A stretch of DNA of 64,000 nt. Source: Odobenus rosmarus divergens. Taxonomy: Eukaryota; Chordata; Mammalia; Carnivora; Odobenidae. The DNA lies in NCBI RefSeq assembly GCF_000321225.1, contig NW_004450382.1, forward strand, positions 2,643,735 through 2,707,734. The letters are read 5' to 3'. A program made the position numbers and the translations under genes. Under the pieces are notes generated by a model. The model ran no database searches and was not told where the DNA came from. It saw only the letters and a list, made by a program, of their open reading frames with translations. Below are positions 10,946 to 22,002 of this stretch, in pieces (the stretch's first letter is position 1; each line of letters opens with the position of its first letter).

Positions 10946-11554
10946 TCCAGGTGAGCTACAAAGAAGGAATGTGGCTCTCTGGGTCTTGATCATATAGGTA
11001 CCAAGATGTGTAAGAGGAAGTCTTTGAACAGTGGGGGTTGTGAACAGGCTAGAAGCTGTGAAGCAAAGAGCCCAGTCCAGTCCTGCCAGGCCACACTCTC
11101 CCACTGTGAACTGAGGAGGGCTCTGGTCTGAGCTATCTACAGAAGAAACAGAACACTGTAGTTTGCAAACCAGATGACCTTTTTGGCTTTCTTATGCTCT
11201 CGGGGTTTATTTCTCTGTTGTTCCCTTTTAGTCTTTAGTGAAATATTTTTAGCTTTGCTTAGAGGAACCAAGAAAAAAGGGTTTTTGTTGTTGTTTTCTC
11301 CCCCCTCTTTTTTAAAGCATTAAAGAGAACCCATGCCCTCTAGAGTCCACTTGATGGTGGCGGCAGTTCTTGAAGTGAGAGACCCTCCGGGAGATGGTGA
11401 CACACAGGGTTAAAGACAGGGGTCATGTGGCATTCCTCATCACTGCACTTCCCATTCTTCCAAAATCTTCCAGTACTGAGACTTAGGGTCTGCGTTTTGT
11501 TATTATAATGGCACTATTCTGTCTTATATCCTCCTACTCTGTCCTTTTTAACTG
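10946..11554. other. Unassigned sequence
   Basis: No gene or clear repeat recognised. A (TTG)n-like stretch lies at 11280-11300. Confidence 0.4.
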
Positions 11555-11695
11555 AGTTTACACACATTTATTGAATATTCACTGTGCACCAGGAACACTA
11601 CACGAGGCACTGGGAGTACACCTGTGAGCAGGGCATTCATATCTCCTGCCCTTACGAAGCTTACTGGGGATCAAATTGACAGTGTGAATTTGGAA
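11555..11695 (-). mobile_element. L2 3'-end fragment, antisense
   Basis: 'catttattgaatattcactgtgcaccagg…gaggcactgggagtacacctgtgagc…cttacgaagcttact' is the reverse complement of the L2 3' end. Confidence 0.65.
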
Positions 11696-11704
11696 AAAAG
11701 AGAA

Positions 11705-11870
11705 AGCTCTGTGGAACAGTGGGATGAGTAGAAAGTTTGGCGCCAAGTGGAGAGGGGTTTGAATGCTGGCTTGATCACATACCGTTCTGTGAACACAGGT
11801 AAATTCTTTCTATGGTGACTTTCTCATTTGTTAAAATGCATTTAGGTACCACCTACTTCACAGAATTATC
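11705..11870 (+). mobile_element. MIR SINE fragment
   Basis: 'gaatgctggcttgatcacataccgttctgtgaacacaggtaaattctttc' and 'tttctcatttgttaaaatg' follow the sense MIR core order. Confidence 0.6.
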
Positions 11871-11874
11871 CACC

Positions 11875-12870
11875 AATTCATTCATTCATTCATCCATGCA
11901 ACAAATGTTTACTGAGCAATTACCAAGTGCTGGGCACTGTTTTAGGCGCTAAGAAGTAGTAGTGAAAAAAATAGACAAACCCCTTCCATCTGCCCTCCCT
12001 CTCGTGGGAGGGGACAAACAACAGGTAGGTAAAACATAGATATCCAACAGTGGAAAACACTCTGGAGAAAAATGGCACAGTAGGGGGAACGGGGAATGCC
12101 AATGGAGGTTAGGGTTACAACTTTAAGTGGGATGGGCAGGGGACATTTGAGCTAACGTCTGAAAAGGTGAGGCAGTCTCTGCAGATGTCTGGGGAAGGGC
12201 ATCCCAAACAAAGAAATGAGCAAATGCCAAGAGTCTGAGGCAGGGATGGGCCTGAAGTATTTGAGGCGCAGCAAGGAGCTCTGTATAGTATAATAAACAA
12301 GAAGAGTGGTAAGACAACAGGAGTCTAGACTGTGGAAGGGCCTTGGTTGAGCATGGTAAAAACTCTGGCTCTTATACTAAGAGAAATGGGGAGCCACTGG
12401 AGAGTTCTGAGCACAGGAGTAACTAGGTCTATCTTGCACTTAACAGGATGGATCACTTTGGCTTCGGCGTGGAACTGGACCACCGGGAAGCAAGCGTGAA
12501 AGCAGGCAGGAGGGCTGTCATGTAGGAGATAGTGGTTGTCCGGACAGAGTGACGGCGGGAGAAGGAGTGAGAAGTGGCTGGACCTCCAGATATTTAAGGT
12601 AAAGCCAATAGGCTTTGCTGATGATTAGTGTCAATGACATGATGCTAAGGTTTTTGACCTGAGCAACTGGAAGGATGAAGTTACCATGTAGTGGGGTAGG
12701 GAAGATTCTGGGAGGCAGGGGATGTGAATCGGGAGTTTGGTTCTAGATCTGTGAAGTGTGACGTGCCTACACACCCACGTAAAGGAGGCAACTGGGTAAA
12801 CGGGTCTGAAGTATGGGGAAAGAGGACTAGGCATTCACTATACATTTGGGAGTTTTAAGCTTCAGATGAC
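11875..12870 (-). mobile_element. Long L2 LINE 3' fragment, antisense
   Basis: It begins with (ATTC)n, 'caacaaatgtttactgagcaattacc' and 'gtgctgggcactgttttaggcgct'. It continues through 'gacatttgagctaacgtctgaa', 'gggcatcccaaacaaagaaatgagcaaatgcc', 'ggagccactggagagttctgagcacagg' and 'aaggtttttgacctgagcaactggaaggatgaagtt'. About 1 kb is collinear with reverse-complemented L2 as I recall it. No ORF survives. Confidence 0.75.
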
Positions 12871-13464
12871 ACATGGGGCTGGCGAGGTCTTCCAAGCGGC
12901 TGTGGCGAGGACAGGTAAAGCAGAAAGCACCAAGTACAGCATCGGGCATATATTAAGCGTTCAATAAACACTTTCTTAGTGTAGCCATAGGGAACTTGGC
13001 AGGCCATTCGGGGAAACAGTAAACTAGGCCTTGGGGTATATTTTAGACTGCCCCAGGTTTATAGGCCTTTCACAGATGACTTGGGTTTTCACAAGCCTTT
13101 GGAAGTTAAAAATAATTGGTTTTGGCTTTCATATCTTTGTGTCTTCACAGACAATTCCTTACGGAAGTAGACTGAGCACTAAAGTCCCAGTGCTCTCGCC
13201 CACATGGTGACTATAAAACATCACATTGTGGCAGCAGACAGGAGCTTTCCCAGAGCACAGAGCAGCTACCCACACTCAGCTGAAACAGATGAAACCTCCA
13301 CTTTACTAAATCAGCTCCCTGAAGGCTGGCATGAGCTCAGAAAACACACAGACCTGGACACCAGGGGCTGGCTCCTTTGAAGCTCCAGGTGGCTCTTCTC
13401 TCCGCCAGACTAATGGGCACATTCCCGGATCCTCCTAAGTGAGATTTCCTTAGGGTTCTGTGCT
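12871..13464. other. Mostly unassigned sequence
   Basis: A small L2/MIR-like scrap ('ggcatatattaagcgttcaataaacac') lies at about 12945-12975. Otherwise nothing is recognised. Confidence 0.4.
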
Positions 13465-13775
13465 GAGCGCTCTGCCTCCCGATACTGGTGGGCCTAACCC
13501 CCTCTCTTCCTTTGAGGCCTTGCTCAAAAGCCGCCTTCCAACGAGGCCCACCCTGACTACCACATTCAAACTCCCAATCTCTCCTCCAGCGTTCCCCTGT
13601 CCTGCTCTATTTTCTGCCATGCCACTTACAACCTTCCAAGACATTGAAAACTTGACTTACTGGTTATACTTTTTGTTCAGTGACCGACTTTGGGACTCAA
13701 TGACTGGGATATTCTCACAGCACAGAACACTGCTTGACACACTGAAGTTGCTCAAGACATTGGTTGAATAAAGGA
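13465..13775 (+). mobile_element. L2 3'-end fragment
   Basis: 'cctttgaggccttgctcaaaagccgccttccaacgaggcccaccctgac' runs to 'gcacagaacactgcttgacacactgaagttgctcaagacattggttgaat', which is the sense L2 3' end. Confidence 0.7.
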
Positions 13776-14560
13776 AGAAGTGCTCACCTCACTGTTGGGG
13801 CAGCAACCTGTAGCCCTGAGCCTTTCCCCAGGACCCCCAACTTTGAACAGCAGACTCTCAGAGAACCCAGAGCCTCCCCAGGAACCAGACTGACCTCCTT
13901 TCCCCACAGGTATCATCCAATCAAGCTGTAGCTGAGTACACTGAGAGCCTGAGTGTCCCCCCCACCCCACCCCAGGAGAATACGAGATTAATTCTTGGGC
14001 AATCTTGGGGCAGCCCCACATCCTGGTTATTCTTGTTCAGTCCCTCAATTGTGTCCTTGTCGGTTTCCTCATGCTCAAGTCACTGCTCTCTGCTTCTTCT
14101 CGGCCCCATCTCCCACTTCTCCCTGCCTGTGCTATGCTAACTTTCCACTGGGTTCTGCGAAGTCTTGTCCCTTTACATCCTCAGCTTCTTCAGTGAATGC
14201 CCCTTCCATCCACTGCTCTCACAGAAACCTGGGTCTCCCCTGAAAGCGCCATTTCCTCTCCGGCCCTGTGTGATGGAGGCTGCTCCTGTATTCCCCACGC
14301 AGCTGAGGATCCCCCGTATCCTCTCTGTACTCCATCTATGCTTTCAAGCCACCACTTATGTCATTCTTATTAGATAAAATCAAAAACAAAAACCCGTTCA
14401 TTGTTGCTGCTATCCAGAAATACTACCTCCTACCCCTCCCCCCGCCATTCTCAGTTACTCCCTTCCCATTCACTAAGTCTTTAGCTCACAAGACACCCTT
14501 TCCAATCGAGCTTATAAGGTCATCTGTTTGGCTTAGAATTTTCAGTTTTATCCCAATTAC
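13776..14560. other. Unassigned pyrimidine-rich sequence
   Basis: No gene recognised. Overlapping short open frames at 13995-14377 have no family features. The right end (from about 14470) begins an L2-like stretch. Confidence 0.4.
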
Positions 14561-14592
14561 AAAGAGCATAGTTGGTACTCAAGGAATATTTG

Positions 14593-14799
14593 TGGGACAC
14601 CTGGGTGGCTCACTCAGTCAGCTGAGCGTCAGACTCTCGGTCATGATCTCGGAGTCATAAGATCAAGCCCTGAGTCAGGCTCTGTGCTCAGCGGGGAGTC
14701 TGCTTGGGATTCCCTCTGCCTCTCCCTCTGCCCTTCTCCCTGCTCACGCACACACGCTTTCTCTCTCTCTCAAATAAACAAATAAAATCTTAAAAAAAA
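14593..14799 (+). mobile_element. Carnivora SINE with short target-site duplication
   Basis: Older variant with head GGGACACCTGGGTGGCTCAC. AATATTTG flanks it at 14585-14592 and 14800-14807, within an L2-like 3' end (…gttggtactcaaggaatatttg/ctaaatgaatt). Confidence 0.9.
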
Positions 14800-14939
14800 A
14801 ATATTTGCTAAATGAATTAGTGAATAAATGAAACCTGGGGCATGGAGGAGGAGGTAAGTTGAGGTTCAAGTCTCATTTTTGGGTTATATCTTTCCTAGTT
14901 TAGCAGACACTGATAAGGGTACAGGATAGGCCGAATCTC

Positions 14940-15055
14940 ATCCCTGGATGATTATTATTATCCCCACTTTATAGCTCACTCAAGATTATAGTTACTAAGA
15001 TGTGGAACTGGGCTTCAAAAATCCATGTCTGACAGCACATCCCATGTTTTTAACT
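14940..15055 (-). mobile_element. MIR SINE fragment, antisense
   Basis: 'attattattatccccactttatagctcactcaagattatagttactaagatgtggaactgggcttcaaaaatcca' is reverse MIR core. Confidence 0.65.
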
Positions 15056-15077
15056 GCCAAAAAACACTGCCCTCCTG

Positions 15078-15271
15078 GGCGTCTGGGTGGCTCAGTTGGT
15101 TAAGCGACTGCCTTGGGCTTAGGTCATGATCCCGGGGCTGTGGGATCGAGTCCCACATAGGGCTCCCCCTGCCCTGTGGCGAGCCTGCTTCTCCCTCTCC
15201 ATCCGCCTGCCGCTCCCCCTGCTTGTGCTCTCGAACTCTCTCTCTCTAATAAATAAATAATCTTTAAAAAC
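15078..15271 (+). mobile_element. Carnivora SINE with target-site duplication
   Basis: Full-length. The duplication is AAAACACTGCCCTCCTG (15061-15077) and AAAACACTTCCCTCCTG (15272-15288), differing at one base. Confidence 0.97.
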
Positions 15272-15288
15272 AAAACACTTCCCTCCTG

Positions 15289-15612
15289 AACAACACAGCT
15301 TGCGGTTAAAAGACATGGTTCCTAAAGCTCACTGCATATAAGTATTCTGAATAATTTTCATAGCGTTGACACAAGATTTTGTCATATAATACAAGCAGTA
15401 GGGAATTCTCAAAGGAAACAGAAAACTATTTTTCCCCACAGAGATATAATTAAAAGAATATAGTGAAGACCAAAAAAAAATCCAAAACATCTATTTTCAG
15501 ATTTGTGGGGAATCACTGGGTATAGAGACATTTTAATTAAGACTAGTCCTGTATAATAGGATTTCAAGAATGGAAAGCACCTGAGGGGGGGAGACAATTT
15601 TCATGCAGCTCT
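15289..15612. other. Unassigned sequence
   Basis: AT-rich, no recognised repeat or gene. Confidence 0.4.
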
Positions 15613-15952
15613 ATCTGTGCAGGACTCTCAGTTAAGGCACCTATGATTTGTGGGCTGAATCTAACCCACTATCTTATTTTTCTGATGGCCCATGAGGTAA
15701 GAGTTATTTGTAACAGCTAAGAAAAAAAACCAGACTATCTCATGATACACAGAAATTATATTAAAATTTCAGTGTCCATAAATGAAATTTCATGGGAATA
15801 CAGACCTACTCATTTGTCTACGTGCTGTCCCTGCCTGCTTTTATGTTACAGCAGCAGAGCTGAGTAGTTGTAACAGAAACAATAAAGCCAATGTTGGCTA
15901 AAATGGTCACCCTCTGGCCCTTACAGAAAAAGTTGGCCAACCCATTATAGAT
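15613..15952 (+). mobile_element. hAT-like non-autonomous DNA transposon fossil
   Basis: The sequence runs from 'gatttgtgggctgaatctaacccac' through 'atttgtctacgtgctgtccctgcctgctttta' and 'cagcagagctgagtagttg' to 'tctggcccttacagaaaaagttggccaaccc'. The ends echo each other in inverse orientation. This is a familiar mammalian DNA-transposon fossil whose exact family name I am not certain of. Confidence 0.6.
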
Positions 15953-16560
15953 CCTTTCTTCTGACTTATCTTTCAGTTCACTAACACAGTCTTCAGTTGT
16001 ATCTAATCCTGCTAAATCCTATTGAGTTTTTAATTTTACTTAATGTGTTTTTCAATTCTAGAAGTTTTGTTTTTCCAAATCAGATATTTTGCTTTTTATA
16101 ATCCCCTAACCACGTATATAATACATAATTCAATCTCGTCTTTATTTCTGTAAATATGGTATATCTAATTGCTTTATCAATTGTGTCTGGTAATTCTGAC
16201 TTCACAAGTCTTTGCAGGTCCCCCTCTGTTGTCTGGTGTTTTTCATGGTTCTCACTAATGGAGCCTTATTTCCTCATGTGCTTTACTGTTAGCTGTTCAC
16301 TTCCTTGAAAGGTTATTTGCAAGGAGCTCACATCTTCCTCCAGAGCAGGCCTGCATTTGCCTCTGCCAAGACCTTGGCGGCACTGCCAATCTGTAATACC
16401 TTAAACTCTCAAATACTTAAAGTTCACGGCTTGAGGTTCCATAGATCACCTGGCTGTGAATATCAAGTGTTGCTTTTTTATTAACTTATTGCCCTGATCC
16501 ACTCAGAGTTCTGGCAACCTTTTCTGGTTGAGGGGTGCAGGTTTCCTTCTAGTTCCTCCT
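15953..16560 (-). mobile_element. Unnamed old interspersed repeat, copy A
   Basis: 'tctttcagttcactaacacagtcttcagttgtatctaatcc…tttttcaattctagaagttttg…tgtgtctggtaattctgac' is homologous by eye to two other stretches in this window (23860-24980 and 33345-34500). I cannot name the family with confidence; the strand given is a guess. Confidence 0.4.
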
Positions 16561-16779
16561 ATGCTGAGTCCTTCAGGGTTCTAGTTTAATGTGGAAAGGA
16601 TCAAAAGATGGAAAACAGGGAAGAGATACTAGTAGACCTGCAGGCTAGAAGGCGAAGGTCTAACATTTAAACTCTGATTAAAGGGGAGTAGAGAGAGAGT
16701 GGGCAGAGGCAATATTTAAACAGATAATGGCCGAAAAATTTCCAAAACGTATGCAGTCCTATACTCCAGAAGTATAGTG
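16561..16779. other. Unassigned sequence
   Basis: No feature recognised. Confidence 0.4.
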
Positions 16780-16905
16780 ACAGATGGTGGCTACACTTGT
16801 GATGAACAAAGCATAACATATGGACTCTTCAAATCACGATGTTGTACACCGGAAGCTAATGTAACGTGGTGTGTCAACTATATTTCAATTTTAAAAATCA
16901 ATTCT
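16780..16905 (+). mobile_element. L1M 3'-end fragment
   Basis: 'gacagatggtggctacacttgtgatgaacaaagcataacatatgg' and 'aaatcacgatgttgtacaccggaagctaatgtaac' are the 3' end of a Carnivora-lineage L1MA/L1M element ending in an A-rich tail. Confidence 0.75.
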
Positions 16906-17034
16906 GTAAAAAAAATTGTTTAATTTAAAAATATTTAAAAATCTAAAGGAATCCAATCAAGACAAATAAAAGAAATTCTTACATTTATAAATCTATTCAT
17001 ACTTCATACAAGCCTTTCTTCTATTCTTCCTAAA

Positions 17035-17190
17035 ATCTTGGGAGGTAGGTATTATTATCTACATTTTTTCGTAAGGAAAAACTGGTATTCAGAGAACTAA
17101 GACAAATTATTTACAGTCATGTAATTCTAAGCAGCAGGGGGAGAATTCAAATCTAGTTCTTCTGATTCAAGTTCAGGTTCTTTCCTGTAC
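17035..17190 (-). mobile_element. MIR SINE fragment, antisense
   Basis: 'ggaggtaggtattattatctacattttttcgtaaggaaaaactggtattcagagaactaag' is reverse MIR. Confidence 0.7.
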
Positions 17191-18435
17191 ATCGGAAGTA
17201 GAACACAACACAGCAGAAGGTGACTTCATAAGAGGAGATCCAGCCACTGCTAAGGGATCACCTCCAGAACTCAGAACCTTGAACTTGGAAACTTTTCCCT
17301 AGAAGCAGGTAAAAATCATTCCCACACAGCTGTGCTTTCTTCTGAAGATAAGCACCGGACTGGAAAAGTCTTTGCAATTAGAGGCAGGAACATTCTAGCT
17401 TGTACCTTAACTTGTGAATTATTCCCCGGGCTAAAGACCAAGTTGAACTCAAATGTTTCATGGGCCTGGCCTGGGATGCAACAGCAAGCCGCAAAACAGC
17501 CCACTGTGTACCACCCACCTGTCAGGACAGCAGGACAGAAGCGTCCTCCTAATTCCTCTCCTCACGCTGCTGGAGACAGTTTAAATACTGTAGTTAACAA
17601 ATCCTAGGTAACATGCCTTTTGTTCATCAATGTGACTTGACTTGGTAAATTACTACATCTTTTCCATTCTGGTGACATTTCACTTGTTTACAGCTTATAC
17701 TTGATTTCTTTTTCGCCCAGAGCACTAAATTAAGAATTTTTCTAAGGGCAAAGGCTATGGCTTTCTAACATAATTGGGCCCCATTCCCCAGATGTTAACA
17801 TGTGGCTGACATCTCTCCACTAGCCTGGTATAAAGAGCAGACCATCCTTCCCTTGGGGCTGCCTCCGCGATGTATAAAAGCTGGGAGAATTACAACGCCT
17901 GAACTCACAGTATGAGGCACAAGAACCACAAAGCCAGAGGCCAGGAAACAGCCCAAGGCTAGACAATTCAGTGGGAAAGCCAGATAGCCCCAGATTCGAT
18001 GTCTTGTGTGTAGGCGCAGTCATCACCATCACAAGCAGCTACAGTCAAGGGCTAATGCAAGACAGGAAAGCGAGGAGACACAATTCCCATCTTTCATGTC
18101 CGTCTGGTACAGAACAGGGGCCACGGGTGTACAAACACGACTGACAACCGAAAGGAGCTACAGGTGGTTTTGCAACCATTTACTGCAGCTCAGCCATGCA
18201 AGAGGTGCCATGCAGGGCACCAACACACAGAATGGATGCAGCCCAATCTCGAGGCATCCCAGCCTAACTGGGGAAGTGCACGGTCACCCACCTATCCTTT
18301 GTGCGTCCATCCATGCAACCACGGTCCGGGTTTACCAAGCACCTCACAAAGATATGCCAGCATTGGCTAGGTGCTAGGGAGACCAAGAAGGCCAGAACAG
18401 GGGATTAGATACTCTGTACTTGAAAACCCCTATGA
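17191..18435. other. Unassigned sequence
   Basis: No repeat or gene recognised with confidence. About 18290-18400 is faintly L2-like ('gccagcattggctaggtgctagggagacc'). Confidence 0.4.
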
Positions 18436-18437
18436 AT

Positions 18438-18612
18438 TAATCATTTCAATTAAATCCTTACACTAACCCAGTGAGGTAGGCATACTGGTGTCCTCATCTT
18501 ACAGATGAAACTGGGCTCAGAGTGGTTCAAGAGCTTGCCCCAAATCACAAAGAGAGTAAATGGCAATCTGGGATGCGAACCAGCCAGGCCTAGCTCCAAG
18601 CCCGTGCTCTTA
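18438..18612 (-). mobile_element. MIR SINE fragment, antisense
   Basis: 'aatccttacactaacccagtgaggtaggcat' is followed by 'cctcatcttacagatgaaactgggctcagagtggttcaagagcttgcccc' and 'gggatgcgaaccagcc', a well-preserved reverse MIR. Confidence 0.85.
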
Positions 18613-18619
18613 ATAAATT

Positions 18620-18905
18620 GATAATTATTACAGTTGGTTATAGTATGACGAGATCATTGGTGACAGAGGGAGAAAATTCACAGGAAGCATCAAGGAAGAG
18701 ATCATGAATTTTGTGTAGGGAAGAGGTGGCCTTTGAGTTTCCCCAGGTGAGCAGCAAGGAAAGGGCAGTGCGGGCACAGATAAGAAGCCCATGCCAAGGC
18801 AGAGGGGAATGGAGGGTTTGCCTGTGGCAGAGGGATAGGAGATAATGCGGGAGAGGAAGTCTGATCACGGAAGGCTTTGCACGCCAGGCTGCAGAGCATC
18901 TTTGC
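18620..18905 (-). mobile_element. L2-like fragment, antisense
   Basis: 'gaggtggcctttgagtttccccaggtgagc', 'gagaggaagtctgatcacggaaggctttgcacgccaggc' follow the reverse L2 order weakly. Confidence 0.45.
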
Positions 18906-21788
18906 CAGGCCACTGCCTCCTGCTGTAACTCAACCATCCTCTGCTCTGTAGCAGAAGCCTTTCCAGGGCCCTCCTTGTCCCTCGAACCTGGCAGGAGCTG
19001 CCTGTGCCAGCCAAATCAAAGGCTTTATGTTTGCACCCACAATCCCATCCTCTCTGGGCCCCTGCAAACAGTACATGCTCCAAGAGTCTGCTGACAGACT
19101 GAGGCCAGAGGCCCCAGGGAGTCCCCCAACCGACTCAGAACGGAGCGGGTGACCCTTCGAAGTTGGACCCCAGCTCCCAGAGACATCTCTACCACAGAGT
19201 TAAGGTGCCTTCTCATTCTACTCACAGTTTAGAGTCCAGCTTCAGGAGGAAACCCAACCGATCATACTCTGAAAAAGAAAAGCAGGAAATGTCACTGAAG
19301 TCAAGCCACTGTTGACACTAGCAGACTGCATTCCCCAGACACAGACCATGGGGACAGACAACTGCTCAAGGAACAGAGCCAAATACATAAGCCACGACTA
19401 AATCTAAGTCACAGAACTCCTGCTGAACACCTGTTTTTATGAAGGACCAGATTCAATGCCAGGTGTTTCCCAGAGCCTCTGGGCCCCCAGTCCTATGCTG
19501 GCATGTAACTGCTTTCCTGTTTAAATGTGGTACTTGACTGAAATTTACTTAAAACACAAAACCAGACCCCTGGAGAAGTAACAGGGCCAGAAGCAATCTG
19601 CTTCCTCTAAGCTCGAATCATAATTTTTGCTGAAGCAGCCGTGTTCACTATGGAGTAAAGGCGTGGCAGCCAAGGGGTCTTCAAATCCATGGCAATGAAC
19701 CCATCCTCTTCATGACAACCACAAAGAGCTGACAAATCTGATTACATAAAGAGTAGGAAATTGAAAATGAAGTCTAAAAATAAGTTGTAAGATGTTTATG
19801 ACAAATGATAAATCATGAACAGGTTAAGTTCTTTACATCTTTCCTCATTCTAAAATGAAGCTGAAGTGGTTTTACAAAGTTGTATGAAGTACAAGATTTT
19901 TTAAAAAGAAGGTATCTGGGACCAAAGGGGGAAATAAGCATAAGAAAAATAATAAAATACAGCCAGGATAAGAATACCAAAACCGGATGACCTATAAGGT
20001 CCTATGTGCTTGCCGGAGGAAGATTATAGATTTACCCCCAAGATTTCTCACAGCTGAAGCTAAATGCAAAGCACTGATAAAATAGTTTCCAGTGTTCATA
20101 AAATAAACCAGGAGAATCACAGCTATTCCGCTACTAAGACTTGAGAAGTGTCATAAGATTATTTCTTATATCTTTGTTCAAGGATTGCAAAGTGTGTGTG
20201 TAAAGAGTGACTACATCAAAATAAGGCAGCCTATGAATGCAGTTCCCAGTCAGGCTGGCCTCACCTGAGGATAAAACAGAATACCAAGACCAAACAACTA
20301 ATGGAAAAGACCATGCAGCAAGGCTCTTGAGGAACTCAGGCTTTAATAAGCAATGATGGGCCAAGAGGAGGAGGTTACACATCTTGACAAGTACCTCGCA
20401 GGAGCCATTCTGCAAGGCCAAGTAAAGCCCAGATTTGAACTCTTTCTTAAGCAGCAGAGCTGCAGTGAGAGTAATTCCTCTTCTTAAAATTGAAGATACC
20501 AGCTAGAACACACAGCCCAACAGAAGCTTGCCTCTCAGGAGAATACTCTTGGGCAGTCAAAGCCTTTCCTCAAAACAATTCTGCTTTTGCTCTAACTCAG
20601 ATAAATGGATAGGAGACTTTGCTTAATATATCAGGAACCTATAAAAGTCAGTAAGAAAAAAAATGTTTCAATTTTAAAAATAAACTGAAAACAAAATTTG
20701 CAAAAAGGGTTAGTTTCAAAGGTTAATACTCTTCCAGCAATCCTATTTATCATTCCATAAAAAAAGAAAATCTCATTAACTTGCCCACACCTGTTGCTTT
20801 TCCCCCATGTGCTCATAACCTTGGGGCAACTAGCCTGCTACTGCTCCTCGGACCCAAGCTAGGATGCCCTTGGACATACAATGAATCCACGCTTTGGCTG
20901 GTTCCTTCCAGAGACACCAGAGAATATTTTCCCCTTGTTGCAAACTCAGATGTCAGAGCCACGCAAGAACATAACACAAATGAGGGAAGGAGGGGGAATG
21001 TGATACTCTCCCATAGTAACTCATACTACTGATTTTAGTTGCATTAAAAACAAATCCTGTTGAAATGTCTTTTTTTCACCATGAATTTTTGTACAGTGGC
21101 CATAATGATATATCTATGGATTATTTTCCAGTGGCATCTTAAGTTTTGTTTTACACATGCATATACTAATTGCATATTAAATAGATAAGAACACTTTGCA
21201 TTTCTAAAGAAATTCCCTTGATGGCTCTCTTGGACTGTTGTTTTCTCTCTTAAGAGACATGAGTACCAGAGATATTTCATTTTACTCTGTAATTTAAGGA
21301 AAGGTAACTGTGTGAGCCCAACAGTGATAAATGGCAACTGACACTGCCTTCGGGTCACAGAGCCAAGAGGGAGTGGAGCCCATCTGGAGACTCCATGCCT
21401 TATCGAAGGGGGAGCGTCCACCAGCGCCAGCTAACAAAGGCAGTCAGTGATGCAGGCCCAACGTTGCCATGTTCTGGCTTTTTTTTTTTAAGCCAAGAAT
21501 CTGGATCTTTGAAGGTAAATCTTCTCAATGTGTAACTATTAGCAACAGATTCAAGAAAAATGTAAAGATCATGGGAATTACCCAAAATATGTCTATGGGC
21601 AGGATTCAGCCAGTGGGCTCACGGTCTATAAACTCTGTCCTAAGGCTGGCAGCCCATGAGGACTGGACGCGTTTCTCTTTCGTGGCTGCACACAGTAGAT
21701 GCTCCATAAATATTTGCTGACTGTTATTACCAGGATTATTTGGTCACGATGGTCATATATCCAGATCAAATTAGTCTAACAGGATGCT
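18906..21788. other. Largest unassigned block; weak exon-like segments on minus strand
   Basis: No transposon is recognised except a small L2/MIR end at about 21670-21725. Three minus-strand stretches have exon-like borders: 20395-20459, 19607-19728 and 19226-19268. Their reading phases do not join into one transcript and none encodes a peptide I recognise, so they are not called as genes. They are discussed as findings. Confidence 0.4.
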
Positions 21789-21804
21789 AAAAAGAGTATT
21801 TCAG

Positions 21805-21986
21805 GAGTGCCTGGGTGGCTCAGTGGGTGAAATGTCTGACCCTTGATTGCGGCTTGGGTTGTGATCTCAGGGTCGTGAGATCCTGCTGGGAGTCAGGCTC
21901 TGCACTGGGCGTGGAGCCTGCTTAGGATTCTCTGTCTCCCTCTGCCCCCTATCCCCCATTGCTTGCTCACTCGCTCACTCTCTCTA
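21805..21986 (+). mobile_element. Carnivora SINE with target-site duplication
   Basis: Diverged copy (head GAGTGCCTGGGTGGCTCAG). It is flanked by the perfect 16-bp duplication AAAAAGAGTATTTCAG at 21789-21804 and 21987-22002. Confidence 0.97.
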
Positions 21987-22002
21987 AAAAAGAGTATTTC
22001 AG

